Shown here piece after piece: positions 26,851 through 36,099 of a stretch of DNA of 58,819 nucleotides. The translations under genes were made by a program, and so were the position numbers. Within the stretch, counting starts at the first letter, position 1; every line of letters begins with the position of its first letter. The notes under the pieces were generated by a model. That model worked only from the letters and a program-made list of their open reading frames with translations, did no database searches and had not been told where the DNA came from. The stretch is from Chloroflexota bacterium (GTDB lineage Bacteria; Chloroflexota; Ktedonobacteria; Ktedonobacterales; Ktedonobacteraceae). Where the stretch lies: assembly GCA_902812455.1 (NCBI GenBank), contig CADDZH010000020.1, positions 1 to 58,819 on the forward strand, written 5' to 3'.

Positions 26851-29282
26851 TCGGATCCCAATACGTTTTGCAATGTCTCTAAGAGCGTTTCGGGGGAGCA
26901 GGGCTTTGTGAGGTAGGCATGGGCGCCTAGTTCACGCGTGCGCACCTCGTGTTTTTCAGAGGAGCGCGATGTCAGCATCACGATCTTGACCCCGGCAAGC
27001 TCTGGGTACATATGCATCATAGCGAGCAAATCATAGCCATTCAGATTCGGCATCTCCAGATCGAGGATGAGCGCATCGGGTAGATGATCTAGTAGCATCT
27101 CCAGTGCCTCCAACCCGTTACGAGCTTCCAGCACACGATAGTGGCTGAGCGCCTGGCGTAAGGATTGGCGCATAGAGAGAGAATCATCGGCGATCAAAAC
27201 CGTATGTTGCTTGGGGGCAGTCCGGTAAGGTTGTGCCGCTTCGCGCAGCCTGGTGATTGGTTTTGTGCTGTGCTGCTGCATACTATACTGCCTGACGAGT
27301 TCGGGTACATCGAGTATGAGGAGAACATTGCCCGTGCCGTCAATGGCCGTACCGGTGATGCCAGGGCGCCGCAGATAGGTGGGGAGGGGTTTTACTACCA
27401 ATTCAGCGCTTGCCAAAATTTCGTCTACCCCTATAATGAGAGGCTTCCTGCCGGCTCGCATCTCGTGGTTCTCCTGTGACAGCACGAGGTATACCGGTTG
27501 CTCAGGTAAAGCAGTACCGGCGGAAAGGCCAAGCAGTTGTTGGAGAGGCACTGCTCTCGCCTGGTTGTCTTGATCTTGCCGGTACTCCTCAATGCCTATA
27601 ATTCGTTGTACCTGGGAAAACGGTACCGCGACATGATGCTCATCTATGTGTAAAAGTAGAACACGCAGAGGCCCATGCGAGCGGGGAAAGCGCAGGTAAA
27701 AGCTGATGCCGCCGGTTTTGTTCATCGTCGTTGTGAGAGAACCACCGGAGCGGCGAAGAGCGGCCTGCACCTCATGCAAGGCGCCGCCATTCACGGGCAT
27801 AGAGAAACCCAGTTCAATATTTACTTCATTGCCACTTGCCTGCACATGAAGCCAGATGCGTCCAGGCTCGTGTCGCTCTTCATCAGTTGATGCTAAAGGG
27901 TAGGCCGTCGTAATACAGGTGCGTATGAGTTGTAGCAGGGGCTGTTTTAGCTCTTCCAGGATATCCTGGTCAATTTCTGTGGATTCACCTTGCACCTCGA
28001 ATTGCACCTCTTGCTCTCGCGCCAGGGTGCTCATCATCACGGCACGCTCAATATGTGGAAGCAGTGTGCTTATGGGGGTTAACCTGAGCAGAAGGCTATC
28101 GTCTCTTACTTTGGAAACTTGAGCGATATGTTGCTGCAAGATGCGCGCCAGTTGCGCAAAGGCTGTTCGTACCATCGACGTGGTTGTGGCAACGTCCGTG
28201 ACAGCTTCGCGAAGGGATTGCAGGAGGACGCTATCTTCTGTGAAACGGTCAAGTTCCAGTTCATCCCAGGACAGCATGTCTTTCGATTTGAGTGATCGCT
28301 GTTGCAGCGTGCTTTTGCGCTGCAAGAAATGGCCGGTTCGCTCTGCCGATTCATCCAGAATGCGTGCTACGAGCGATGAGAGGGGGCGCTCGCCATTTTC
28401 AGGCTGCCCTGCCAGGTGATGCGGGTGGGCAGTGACGAAATGGGTATACGATCGTTCCAGGCGCTGGAGGCGTTCCTGGGCTGCCTGCAATTCTTGCAGA
28501 GCCTTTTCAACGGTTGACTGTGCTTGTACGAGAGTGTTATCAGATTCTGCCAGTTGCTGGCTATCTTGCATGAGTTGTGCGAGACGGTGGGTATCTACAC
28601 GCACAAAAGGAGGTAGGGACAGGGCTTCGCCTGGCCTCCCCTGTCCTTGCTTTGGCACAGGTATAGAGGAGGCTGAGGCAGGCGGAGGCGCGCTATCCTG
28701 GATGTCGATATTGAGCGCCTGGTACTCTGCTTCAAGTTCGGTAAGCGGCTGCTGGCTTTCTTCTCCAGTGGTAGCAAGGCTATTCAACGTGGCTTGCAGG
28801 GCGTGAAATGTTTGGAGAAGCGCCTGCAGCCCTACAAAGGGAGCAATGGTTTCAGCGGCCATCATTGTTGCCAGCGTTTCCATATGGCCGGCTATCCTTG
28901 CCAGCAAAGGACAGCCTATTGCTCCACATGTTCCTTTGAGCTTATGTGCAATGCGTTGTATGACCTGCAAATAGGCGGGATCCAGGTGTTCCCCAGGGTC
29001 CAGTTGTTGTAAGACGCGACGTAATGTAGCCAGGTCTTGATCAACTTCGCCGATAAAGGTAGCCAGCATCTCATCGGGGAAGAGCAGATCGCCGGTGGGC
29101 AAGTCCTCAGCGCCGGAGGGGCTCGCTTGCTGGACGAGGTGATCGCGCGGCGTCTCTGGTATGGCCTGCTCTTTGGCCGGCTCATGAGCCGCCAGCGCAT
29201 TCAGGTCCATCGCATCGAAGGCCTGGAGCACTGCCAGGTCATCAGGCGTAAGCTCGTCTTGATTGAAAATATCCTCATCCAT
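26790..29282 (-). CDS. Hybrid CheA-like protein (Hpt, degenerate kinase, CheW, receiver)
   Basis: An 830-residue chemosensory protein. Domains in order: Hpt with phospho-His113 in RIAHKLKGTCGAIG; a coiled dimerisation region (about 215-400); a HATPase-like region (about 410-535); a CheW-like domain (535-665) starting PLRVLLLHIDEHHVAVPFSQVQRI; a receiver (about 692-815) with IADDSLSMRQ, LILDLEMPNLNG and LTSR. In the kinase region the N box (LLQLIRTCITTAYPL) and the DxGxG box (ELGFSMPVNG) do not match functional CheA, so ATP binding is doubtful. It resembles the ChpA/PixL type. It overlaps cheW by 8 bp; no MCP, CheR or CheB gene is near. Confidence 0.85.
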   Translation of the reverse strand: MDEDIFNQDELTPDDLAVLQAFDAMDLNALAAHEPAKEQAIPETPRDHLVQQASPSGAEDLPTGDLLFPDEMLATFIGEVDQDLATLRRVLQQLDPGEHLDPAYLQVIQRIAHKLKGTCGAIGCPLLARIAGHMETLATMMAAETIAPFVGLQALLQTFHALQATLNSLATTGEESQQPLTELEAEYQALNIDIQDSAPPPASASSIPVPKQGQGRPGEALSLPPFVRVDTHRLAQLMQDSQQLAESDNTLVQAQSTVEKALQELQAAQERLQRLERSYTHFVTAHPHHLAGQPENGERPLSSLVARILDESAERTGHFLQRKSTLQQRSLKSKDMLSWDELELDRFTEDSVLLQSLREAVTDVATTTSMVRTAFAQLARILQQHIAQVSKVRDDSLLLRLTPISTLLPHIERAVMMSTLAREQEVQFEVQGESTEIDQDILEELKQPLLQLIRTCITTAYPLASTDEERHEPGRIWLHVQASGNEVNIELGFSMPVNGGALHEVQAALRRSGGSLTTTMNKTGGISFYLRFPRSHGPLRVLLLHIDEHHVAVPFSQVQRIIGIEEYRQDQDNQARAVPLQQLLGLSAGTALPEQPVYLVLSQENHEMRAGRKPLIIGVDEILASAELVVKPLPTYLRRPGITGTAIDGTGNVLLILDVPELVRQYSMQQHSTKPITRLREAAQPYRTAPKQHTVLIADDSLSMRQSLRQALSHYRVLEARNGLEALEMLLDHLPDALILDLEMPNLNGYDLLAMMHMYPELAGVKIVMLTSRSSEKHEVRTRELGAHAYLTKPCSPETLLETLQNVLGSDHPSSTTGTATGASGRPASC

Positions 29283-29814
29283 AAGAGGTTGTCATTTCTA
29301 TATGCTTCACCACCTCGGATAGAAGCTGTGGCATGTCAAGTATAACAGCTCCGGCAAGCGTCCCTTTCCCAAGCGCCGCTCGCTCAGCAAGAAACCACGA
29401 GGTATCCATTGAGGAGATTGCGCTATCCTCTACCGGTACTGATTGCCCAATTGCGGGTACAAGTAAACCCACAGGCGTGTCTTCATGCTGTGCGATCAGC
29501 AGCATCCCTTCTGAAGAGATGCTGCGGGCTGTACCCCCCGCAAGAAAAGCATCCAGGTCAATGACAGCGATGATCTCTCCATGCCAGGCGGCAAGGCCAA
29601 TCATCCAGCGGGGAGTAGCGGGGAGAAAGGCGAAGCGCCGTGGTGAAGGAACAACCTCGTCAAGCATCTCCAGTGGAATCAGGCAGCGCCCCCCGCTCAA
29701 TTCGCATTCCAGGTATTCTTTAGCCGGTGAGGCAGGGGGAGCATGGTGCGCCAGGGCGCGAGCATGCTCCCAGAATTGCTCATCACTTAACTGGTCCAGT
29801 TCATGTTCTTGCAT
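29275..29814 (-). CDS. CheW-like coupling protein
   Basis: A 179-residue CheW domain protein: CELSGGRCLIPLEMLDEVVPSPRRFAFLPATPRWMIGLAAWHGEIIAVIDLDAFLAG and LIAQHEDTPVGLLVPAIGQSVPV match the two beta-barrel subdomains that link receptor to CheA. It precedes the CheA-like gene and overlaps its start by 8 bp, so the two are coupled. A CTGGTGAT near the ATG is a weak ribosome site. Confidence 0.82.
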   Translation of the reverse strand: MQEHELDQLSDEQFWEHARALAHHAPPASPAKEYLECELSGGRCLIPLEMLDEVVPSPRRFAFLPATPRWMIGLAAWHGEIIAVIDLDAFLAGGTARSISSEGMLLIAQHEDTPVGLLVPAIGQSVPVEDSAISSMDTSWFLAERAALGKGTLAGAVILDMPQLLSEVVKHIEMTTSYG

Positions 29815-29909
29815 GGATCACCAGGTTAGCAGACCTGTTCCACGTTGGGGGTCGCTGGCAGGAACAACCAGAGGTTATGCCGGAAGCCAGGGTCGCTCCT
29901 ACAAATATC

Positions 29910-30302
29910 TCAAGACAAGGTCGCACCACCCAGATGCGACTGGATAGCAGAAATAACCTCATGCGTCTTAAAGGGTTTGGTAATGTAGTCTTTTGCACCT
30001 GCAAGACGCCCTTTGAGACGGTCTATCACCCTATCGCGGTTTGTCAGCATGATTATAACCGTATTGTGAAATTGAGGTTTTGTTTTGAGACGGCGAGCGA
30101 ATTCGTAGCCGTCCATTTTCGGCAAGCCGATGTCGAGTATGATCAGGTCAGGGATGCGCGTCAATCGCTGCTCAGTGATTGCGCGCAGCGCCTCGATGCC
30201 ATCCGAGAAACTTACATACTCGAAGCCTTCGCGTCTGAGGCTGGTTTCGATGATCTTGCGAACCGTGAGCGAATCGTCAACGATCATTACCAGTTTACTC
30301 AT
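29910..30302 (-). CDS. Single-domain response regulator (CheY/PilG-like)
   Basis: A 130-residue receiver with the acidic pair in MIVDDSLTVRK, the phospho-acceptor Asp in LIILDIGLPKMDGYEFA, the Thr in MLTNR, and the Lys in DYITKPF. There is no output domain, so it works through protein contacts. I chose ATG 30302 with AGAGGAGAGG directly upstream; the frame is open to 30329. First gene of the regulator-cheW-cheA run, with a 95-bp space before cheW. In related systems such regulators act on type IV pili or motility; no pilus genes are present here apart from the distant CpaF-like ATPase. Confidence 0.88.
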   Translation of the reverse strand: MSKLVMIVDDSLTVRKIIETSLRREGFEYVSFSDGIEALRAITEQRLTRIPDLIILDIGLPKMDGYEFARRLKTKPQFHNTVIIMLTNRDRVIDRLKGRLAGAKDYITKPFKTHEVISAIQSHLGGATLS

Positions 30303-30480
30303 ATCCTCTCCTCTTTCTTCTCTCCACACTTACCACGTAGCCCTATCTTCCAGGAACCATGGAGACGATCAAGCGCTAGACCGCCTTCTTCAGACAATGG
30401 TACCATAGACATTTAGAAAGTGCAACATGTTGCACATAAAGATATTCTTAAATCTATCAAATGTTGCGACAAATGTAACA

Positions 30481-31608
30481 TCATGTCGATTCAAGGGCAA
30501 CGGGCAGGGTGAAAGTGAAGGTGCTGCCATGCCCGACTTCACTCTCTACGGTGATACGGCCGCCATGTGCTTCTATCACGTGGCGGGCAATGGCCAGGCC
30601 TAGCCCGCTGCCTCCGCCACCCGGCCCGATGAAATCGTTCTTCGAGCGGGCACGATCAGACTTATAGAAGCGCTCAAAGATGCGAGGAAGGTCTTCCGGG
30701 CGAATCCCTACGCCTGTATCACGCACAAAAAAGCTCTGCATGCGTCCATCGGCCTGTGGCATGGTTCCAATGGTTATGATCCCGCCCGAAGGGGTAAATT
30801 TTATAGCGTTGTGAACAAGATTGACGAGCACCCGTATAATTTGCTGGCTATCTGCGGCCACCAGCGTTTTCCCATGCTGTATATCGGTGCGCAAGGTCAC
30901 GCGATGACGCTGCGCCTGGGGGAGCATGCGGGCCATGGCCTCGTAGACGAGCTGTTCTGCCTCGATGGATTCGATATGCATGGGGAGCAGGCCCGACTCG
31001 ATACGCGAGAGTTCGAGCAGTTCTGATACCAGCGCGCTGAGGTGCTCCACCTCTGTTTCGATTTTCCCCAGAAACTCCTGGGCTTTCTCCCGGTCGGTAT
31101 CAATCGCCTCTTCTAAGGTCTCTGCCAGTAAGCGCACAGAGGCCAGAGGAGTACGGAGTTCGTGCGAGACGTTGGCGATGAAATCCCGGCGTATCTGATC
31201 CATGCGACGCAGCTCGCTTAAATCTTCGATGAAGATAGCAAAGTAGCTGTACGTGTGTGCCTGTTGATCATGCTGAGGGATCGCCTTTGTCTCATTTGGC
31301 CTGTGTTCCAGGGGGATGACCGAGATTTTCCAGGCTGCTCCAGCTAGGGATGTACTTTTTTCAAGCTCCCCTTTCTGAGGGCTGTTCGTCTCTATGCTTT
31401 CAAACACAAGTTGGAGCAGGGATTGGTCATGGATAACTTCACCCAGTGATCTTCCCTGCAATGGCCCTTGCGCCTCTAGAAGCTGCGCGGCTGGCTGATT
31501 GGAGAAATAGATAGAGAGGCTGCGATCGACAATCATGACCGGCCAGGGGATTACCTCCAGCAGTTCGTGAAAAAAGTGTTGATAATCGATGCTGATATTG
31601 CCAGCCAA
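30481..31608 (-). CDS. Soluble PAS-domain sensor histidine kinase (PhoR/WalK-like core)
   Basis: A 375-residue kinase: an N-terminal PAS domain (residues 7-110, [28 protein letters not shown]), HisKA with the phospho-His in [17 protein letters not shown], then HATPase_c with [16 protein letters not shown] (N box), DTGVGI (G1), RIFERFY (F box) and [11 protein letters not shown] (G2). There are no membrane segments, so it senses an internal signal. The start is probably TTG, with GAGGTGAT 5-8 nt upstream that overlaps the stop of the GNAT gene 12 bp away. No OmpR-type regulator is adjacent; the downstream CheY-like gene is the nearest possible partner. Confidence 0.88.
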   Translation of the reverse strand: MAGNISIDYQHFFHELLEVIPWPVMIVDRSLSIYFSNQPAAQLLEAQGPLQGRSLGEVIHDQSLLQLVFESIETNSPQKGELEKSTSLAGAAWKISVIPLEHRPNETKAIPQHDQQAHTYSYFAIFIEDLSELRRMDQIRRDFIANVSHELRTPLASVRLLAETLEEAIDTDREKAQEFLGKIETEVEHLSALVSELLELSRIESGLLPMHIESIEAEQLVYEAMARMLPQAQRHRVTLRTDIQHGKTLVAADSQQIIRVLVNLVHNAIKFTPSGGIITIGTMPQADGRMQSFFVRDTGVGIRPEDLPRIFERFYKSDRARSKNDFIGPGGGGSGLGLAIARHVIEAHGGRITVESEVGHGSTFTFTLPVALEST

Positions 31609-31619
31609 GTTGGATCACC

Positions 31620-32222
31620 TCATTGCTGCGACTCCGGTGCCGGGGCCGGAGACTCGCCAGTCTGCGCTTGCGGAACCTGCGTAAGTATCTCGGTATATGG
31701 ACGATTGCCGCTGCCGTCACGAGGATGCACGCGCGCCATCATGTAGCTATCAATATAGCTACCACCACGAAAAGCGTCAAGTCGTTTTCGCCCCTCGATT
31801 TCAAAATCAAATTGCTTGTACAGGTGGATTGCCCGCTCGTTATCAGTGTACACATCCAGTTCGAGGCGCACGAGGTTCAGCCAGTTATCGGCAAGGTCGA
31901 TAAGGGTGATCAAGAGCATTTTACCAATGCCCTGCCCCTGGTACTGATCATGGACTGCCATGGCGATGTCCCCAACATGGCTCTCGCGACCGGAGCCTAC
32001 ATGTAGGTTGGCAATGCCGGCGACTTTTCCCTGGATTTCGGCCACAAAGACATGCATGCGCTCGTCATTGACCCAGGCCTCAATGAGTTTGTGCCAGGCG
32101 CCGGCAGTGGTTGAGGGGAGAAGAGACGTGCCCCAGAGGACGTTGGGCATGTGCATAAGTTCGTTGATATCATCTGCGTCGCTGAGGCGAAGTGGACGTA
32201 TGGTGATACGTATCTGACTCAT
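31620..32222 (-). CDS. GNAT family N-acetyltransferase
   Basis: About 200 residues, first gene of an operon with the histidine kinase. The acetyl-CoA site is MAVHDQYQGQGIGKMLLITLIDLADNWLNLVRLELDVYTDNERAIHLYKQFDFEIEGRKRLDAFRGG, which matches RimI/SpeG-like or phosphinothricin-type acetyltransferases. AGGAAGAAGG precedes the ATG. The C-terminus is a Pro/Ala/Glu-rich tail. Substrate unknown. Confidence 0.85.
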   Translation of the reverse strand: MSQIRITIRPLRLSDADDINELMHMPNVLWGTSLLPSTTAGAWHKLIEAWVNDERMHVFVAEIQGKVAGIANLHVGSGRESHVGDIAMAVHDQYQGQGIGKMLLITLIDLADNWLNLVRLELDVYTDNERAIHLYKQFDFEIEGRKRLDAFRGGSYIDSYMMARVHPRDGSGNRPYTEILTQVPQAQTGESPAPAPESQQ

Positions 32223-32252
32223 GGCACCTTCTTCCTAAGAAATAACAACATG

Positions 32253-32282
32253 AAAGGCCACCGCGTACCTCAGGTGGCCTTT
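32253..32282. other. Perfect 10-bp hairpin in divergent intergenic region
   Basis: AAAGGCCACC (32253-32262) pairs with GGTGGCCTTT (32273-32282) with a 10-nt loop, followed on the plus strand by TTCGG. It looks like a terminator, but no gene on the plus strand ends upstream within 5 kb. It could end antisense transcription from the left or regulate the methyltransferase. Confidence 0.5.
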
Positions 32283-32490
32283 TCGGTTGTTCATAACCTA
32301 CAGAGCTAATTGCTCTATGCTTGCAGGCAGGAGTATATCATATGAGACAGTGCGATGGCAATTAGTGACTGGGGCAAAATATCCAAAAGCTGGTCAGTAG
32401 CCGGTTCATAGCATACAATATATCTAAGCAGCAGCGAGCGTATAGCACGTGCAAAGCTGGAATCTGTCAAAGGATGATATTTAGGGAAAA

Positions 32491-33282
32491 ATGAGTGAGT
32501 ACCAGCTAATTTTAGGAGATAGCTCCGAGCAGATTAAAAAAATACCAGATCATTCTGTTGATCTGATCCTGACTGATCCGCCCTACAATCTAGGGCGATA
32601 CTCTACCGGCAACATCAAAATGTCGTGGCGGAAGGAATTTAACAACGATGTCGCTGAGTGGGATAATGCTATCTTTAATCCTGCCGAATGGCTCGAAGAT
32701 TTTGTGAGAATTCTCAAGCCGACAGGAACGATCTTTGCATTTACGAGCTACAATCTGTTAGGCCAATGGCATCAAGCATACGATCCCATCTTCGATACCT
32801 TCCAGTTCATCGTGTGGCATAAAACGAATCCACCCCCTAAGCTTAGAAGAGCAGGATTTCTCAACAGTTGTGAACTCATCATCTGTGTCTGGAATAAGGG
32901 ACATATCTGGAATTTTACGAAACAGAAAGATATGCATAACTTTATCGAGAGTCCTATCTGTATGGGGAAGGAAAGGGTAAAAAATCCCGTACATCCGACA
33001 CAAAAGCCAATCAAGGTGTTAAGCCGTTTGATAAAACTAGCAACGAATCCAGGCGATCTAGTCTTTGACCCCTTCATGGGAGTCGGTTCAACAGGAGTGG
33101 CGGCTTTACAGCTTCACCGGCGTTTTCTAGGGATAGAGATCGACCCTTTGTACTTTAAGGCGGCAGAGAAAAGAATAGAAGCGGTGACTCCTGAACTTTT
33201 TACGTCTGAATCAAGAGACGATGAGGATGTCGCTAGCAAGGTTGCTTCCACAGAAGAACCAACGCTATTCGCATCCAATTAG
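32491..33282 (+). CDS. Orphan DNA (adenine/cytosine-N4) methyltransferase, beta class
   Basis: A 263-residue enzyme with motif IV TDPPYNLGRYSTGN near residue 29, then HPTQKPIKVLSRLIKLATNPGD (motif X) and FDPFMGVGSTGVAALQLHRRFLGIEID (motif I, S-adenosylmethionine binding). The order IV before I marks the beta class; DPPY suits N6-adenine or N4-cytosine targets. No restriction gene lies beside it, so it is either an orphan regulator or a remnant of a restriction system. The gene and its upstream region look more A+T-rich than the neighbours, which suggests transfer. Ribosome site AGGGA lies 5-9 nt upstream. Recognition sequence unknown. Confidence 0.88.
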   Translation: MSEYQLILGDSSEQIKKIPDHSVDLILTDPPYNLGRYSTGNIKMSWRKEFNNDVAEWDNAIFNPAEWLEDFVRILKPTGTIFAFTSYNLLGQWHQAYDPIFDTFQFIVWHKTNPPPKLRRAGFLNSCELIICVWNKGHIWNFTKQKDMHNFIESPICMGKERVKNPVHPTQKPIKVLSRLIKLATNPGDLVFDPFMGVGSTGVAALQLHRRFLGIEIDPLYFKAAEKRIEAVTPELFTSESRDDEDVASKVASTEEPTLFASN

Positions 33283-33378
33283 TCTGACTATGAGGTATCT
33301 CCCCTAAGAACACTATCTGGCTGGTTTAAACGGCATTGCAAGATTTCTACTAACTTTCTATGAATAGCTGGGGGGCTT

Positions 33379-35418
33379 TCAGGACCCGGACTGTGTAACG
33401 TAATGCCAGAGGAGAGAGCCGTTGCTGGCATTCAGGGCGTAGATCACCCCGTTATCTGCTCCAATAAAGAGCGTTGAGCCATTCAGCACCGGTGAGCTAT
33501 AGACGTTCCCGCTGATCGCATAATGCCAAAGTTCCTTACCATCCCGCGCCTGCAGGGCATACACCTCACCAGGGTTTGAAGGGAGGTAGATGATTCCCTG
33601 CCCTACTATCGCCCAATCCTCAAGGGAACCATCACCGGCATGTGTCCAGAGCAAGCTCCCATCGCTTGCTCGTAATGCGGAGATAGTGGTCTTGCTCGAA
33701 CCAATCGCTGTGTCGATATAGACCATGCCTCCAGCTACTGCCAGCACACCCATCCCATTGTTCTTGTTACCAGGTGTCTCGTAGTGCCAGAGCACCGTGC
33801 CGTTACTGGCTCGCAAGGCATAGAGAGACGAAGGTCCTTCTTGTTTGAAAGGCATGTTCCAGTTCAGGGGAGCTGTAGCCAGGCGCGGGCCTCCAGCGGT
33901 AGGGGTAGGAGTAGAGGTATCGGGAGGAGGGTATTTGGTTGCGACAGCATAAAGGACTCCATCGACTATCGTTGGCCCAGAGAAACCAGAGAAGTCGGTG
34001 CCGGCAAGGGCATAGCGCCAGAGTTGAGCACCATTGCTCGCTCTCAGGGCAGATAGGCCAGCTTGTGAGGTTATGTAGACTACTCCGTTGACGATCACCG
34101 GTGCATATGCATAGCTAGGAGTGCGCCAGAGAAACTTGCCATCGCTCGCTCGCAATGCATACAGGTAATTTGGATTATCAGGACTCTGGTCTATATCCAC
34201 ATAAACGATACCATTGACCACCACTGGCGTAGCCATACTACCTTCAGCGGTATAACGCCAGAGTAAGGTGTCATCGCTTGCACGCAAAGCAGCCAGGCTA
34301 CCGGCCATCGAACCGACATAGACTACTCCACCGGCTACAGTCGGAGTATAGACGTAGCCATCTGTAGTGTAGCGCCAGAGCAGGGCGCCGTCGCTCCCGC
34401 GCAAAGCATAGATGTAGCCTGTTGTATTGCCAAAGCCCTGGTCTACATCCGCACTCACATAGATGATACCATCACTCCCCACCGGTGGACTATCTGGGCC
34501 AGGAACTGGGCCGGCAGTGTTGTAGTGCCAGAGCAGGCTTCCATCACTTGCTCGCAAGGCATACACGCCACTATTCGCCGTGCCAACATCGACTGTTCCA
34601 TCAACAACCGCCAGGCTCATAGTGCTGTCCGGCCCGGATGGTGAAACGCCTGTGCTTGTTGTAGGTGTTGATCCGGTACCGGTACGAGAAGATTGGTGAA
34701 GCTTTTGGGTGAGCAGGAGCCAGGACAATCCCAACCCGAGGAGAAGCAAGGCCACCAGCACTCCTTCTGCTATGCGCAGTGGCAGGGAACGTCTGGAACG
34801 AACCGGTAGCGGCAGTGGAAGGCTTGTGCTCGCTGCATTGTCCAGATCAGCTATCTCGACCAGATCGCCCTTCTCCTGCCTTGCCGTGGGCCGCCGGGTA
34901 AAGCGTTGGGTAAGACCGTTGAGCCGGGCTAGAGAAGTTTTCGATGGAGAATGCTCGTATGTTTTTTCAGGATAGCAATCCTGAGCGGGACCGGCACTGG
35001 CCGCGTGCTGGGTAAGCGAAGATGACTGCTGGAGCGCCATCTTTGCGGCCTCGCGCACAAAAACATCTTCATGCTCAGCATGCAGGATGTTCATGAGCGC
35101 CTCTGTTGGCGCTCGCTCGCCCAATTCTCCCAATGTCAAGACGGCCATTTCGCGCACCATCCAGGAAGGATCGGAGAGCATGGCTACGAGTAGATCGACA
35201 GGAGCGTGCTCACCCAGTTTGCCCAGCGCTCGTACTGCTGCCGCGCGTACCGACTCATCCGCATCATGTAAGGCGGCCACTAGGGGCTCAATTAGTGATG
35301 GATCGCCCAGTTCGCCCAGCATACGCACTGCTGTTGCGCGCGTGTTCCAGTCGCGATCTTCCAGCGCGGTCAGCGATTGAGCGATAATTGGGCGTTGTTC
35401 ATTGTTCCCGGATTCCAT
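33379..35418 (-). CDS. HEAT-repeat / PQQ-type beta-propeller membrane protein
   Basis: About 679 residues. Residues 10-130 hold four HEAT-like repeats (such as TRATAVRMLGELGDPSLIEPLVAALHDAD and VRAAAVRALGKLGEHAPVDLLVAML). After a charged linker comes one membrane segment (AEGVLVALLLLGLGLSWLLL), then nine repeats of YALRASDGSLLWHY type, spaced about 45 residues, forming a PQQ-like propeller probably outside the cell. ATG 35418 has TGGAGATG 5 nt upstream and follows the ECF sigma stop by 4 bp, so the two are translationally coupled. The topology (cytoplasmic HEAT, outside propeller) would suit an anti-sigma or sensor role; that is inference. Confidence 0.85.
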   Translation of the reverse strand: MESGNNEQRPIIAQSLTALEDRDWNTRATAVRMLGELGDPSLIEPLVAALHDADESVRAAAVRALGKLGEHAPVDLLVAMLSDPSWMVREMAVLTLGELGERAPTEALMNILHAEHEDVFVREAAKMALQQSSSLTQHAASAGPAQDCYPEKTYEHSPSKTSLARLNGLTQRFTRRPTARQEKGDLVEIADLDNAASTSLPLPLPVRSRRSLPLRIAEGVLVALLLLGLGLSWLLLTQKLHQSSRTGTGSTPTTSTGVSPSGPDSTMSLAVVDGTVDVGTANSGVYALRASDGSLLWHYNTAGPVPGPDSPPVGSDGIIYVSADVDQGFGNTTGYIYALRGSDGALLWRYTTDGYVYTPTVAGGVVYVGSMAGSLAALRASDDTLLWRYTAEGSMATPVVVNGIVYVDIDQSPDNPNYLYALRASDGKFLWRTPSYAYAPVIVNGVVYITSQAGLSALRASNGAQLWRYALAGTDFSGFSGPTIVDGVLYAVATKYPPPDTSTPTPTAGGPRLATAPLNWNMPFKQEGPSSLYALRASNGTVLWHYETPGNKNNGMGVLAVAGGMVYIDTAIGSSKTTISALRASDGSLLWTHAGDGSLEDWAIVGQGIIYLPSNPGEVYALQARDGKELWHYAISGNVYSSPVLNGSTLFIGADNGVIYALNASNGSLLWHYVTQSGS

Positions 35419-35422
35419 TGCT

Positions 35423-36001
35423 TCATCTCCATTCGTTGGCCTGCATTTCCAGGGTTCTACGCAGCAGTTGAAGGCCGTGATGCACATTGGTCTTTACTGT
35501 GCCAATGGGTTGATTGAGCAGTTCGGCTACCTCGCGCAGGCTGAGATCTTCAAAATAGTGCAGGTTGACTGCCGAGCAGTATGGCTCTGGCGGTGTTGCT
35601 ACCCCCTTCTCCAGTTCGCGCCTCCATTCATGCTGAGACACTTCTGCATCAGGCCCGCCGGACTGATCTTCTATTTCGAGAAAGGAACTCTCTTCTGAGA
35701 CATCGAGAGGGACCGGCTGGGGCTCAGCTCGACGAGCGCGGTTGCGGAAGACATTGAGCGTGATTTTGTAGAGCCACTGCTGAATATGGAGCGTGCGTAT
35801 GCGCGCAGTGGGATAGTTTTTCAAAGCGTGATATGCCCGCAGAAAGGTTTCTTGAACGATATCTTCGGCATCCTGTACATTTCCAGTCTGGCGCAAAGCG
35901 AAGGCCAGCAGTCGATGCCGGTACACCAGCATTACCTGCTCAAAGTGGCCGTCTAGATCGGTTGCCAGTAGCACTGGCAGGTCCCGGGACTGCTGCTCCA
36001 T
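35423..36001 (-). CDS. ECF-type RNA polymerase sigma factor
   Basis: A 192-residue ECF sigma factor. Region 2: LLAFALRQTGNVQDAEDIVQETFLRAYHALKNY...IQQWLYKITLNVFRNRARR. Region 4: YCSAVNLHYFEDLSLREVAELLNQPIGTVKTNVHHGLQLLRRTL. Between them lies an acidic linker. I use ATG 36001; GTG 36016 is an alternative, and neither has a strong ribosome site. It is followed within 4 bp by the HEAT/propeller membrane protein, the position usual for an anti-sigma factor. Confidence 0.9.
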   Translation of the reverse strand: MEQQSRDLPVLLATDLDGHFEQVMLVYRHRLLAFALRQTGNVQDAEDIVQETFLRAYHALKNYPTARIRTLHIQQWLYKITLNVFRNRARRAEPQPVPLDVSEESSFLEIEDQSGGPDAEVSQHEWRRELEKGVATPPEPYCSAVNLHYFEDLSLREVAELLNQPIGTVKTNVHHGLQLLRRTLEMQANEWR

Positions 36002-36099
36002 AGTTTGCTCTGCCACCTTTGCTTTTTGTCGCCTCTATTTAGTAGAACACAAAAAAGGTGGAAGGTGTTTTGCAACTATCCCAGGTGAGAATATGCTGT

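Noticed and set aside
32253..32282. Hairpin as a terminator of an upstream plus-strand gene
   Set aside because: The nearest plus-strand gene to the left ends at 26850, so no transcript is expected to end here; left as an unexplained hairpin.
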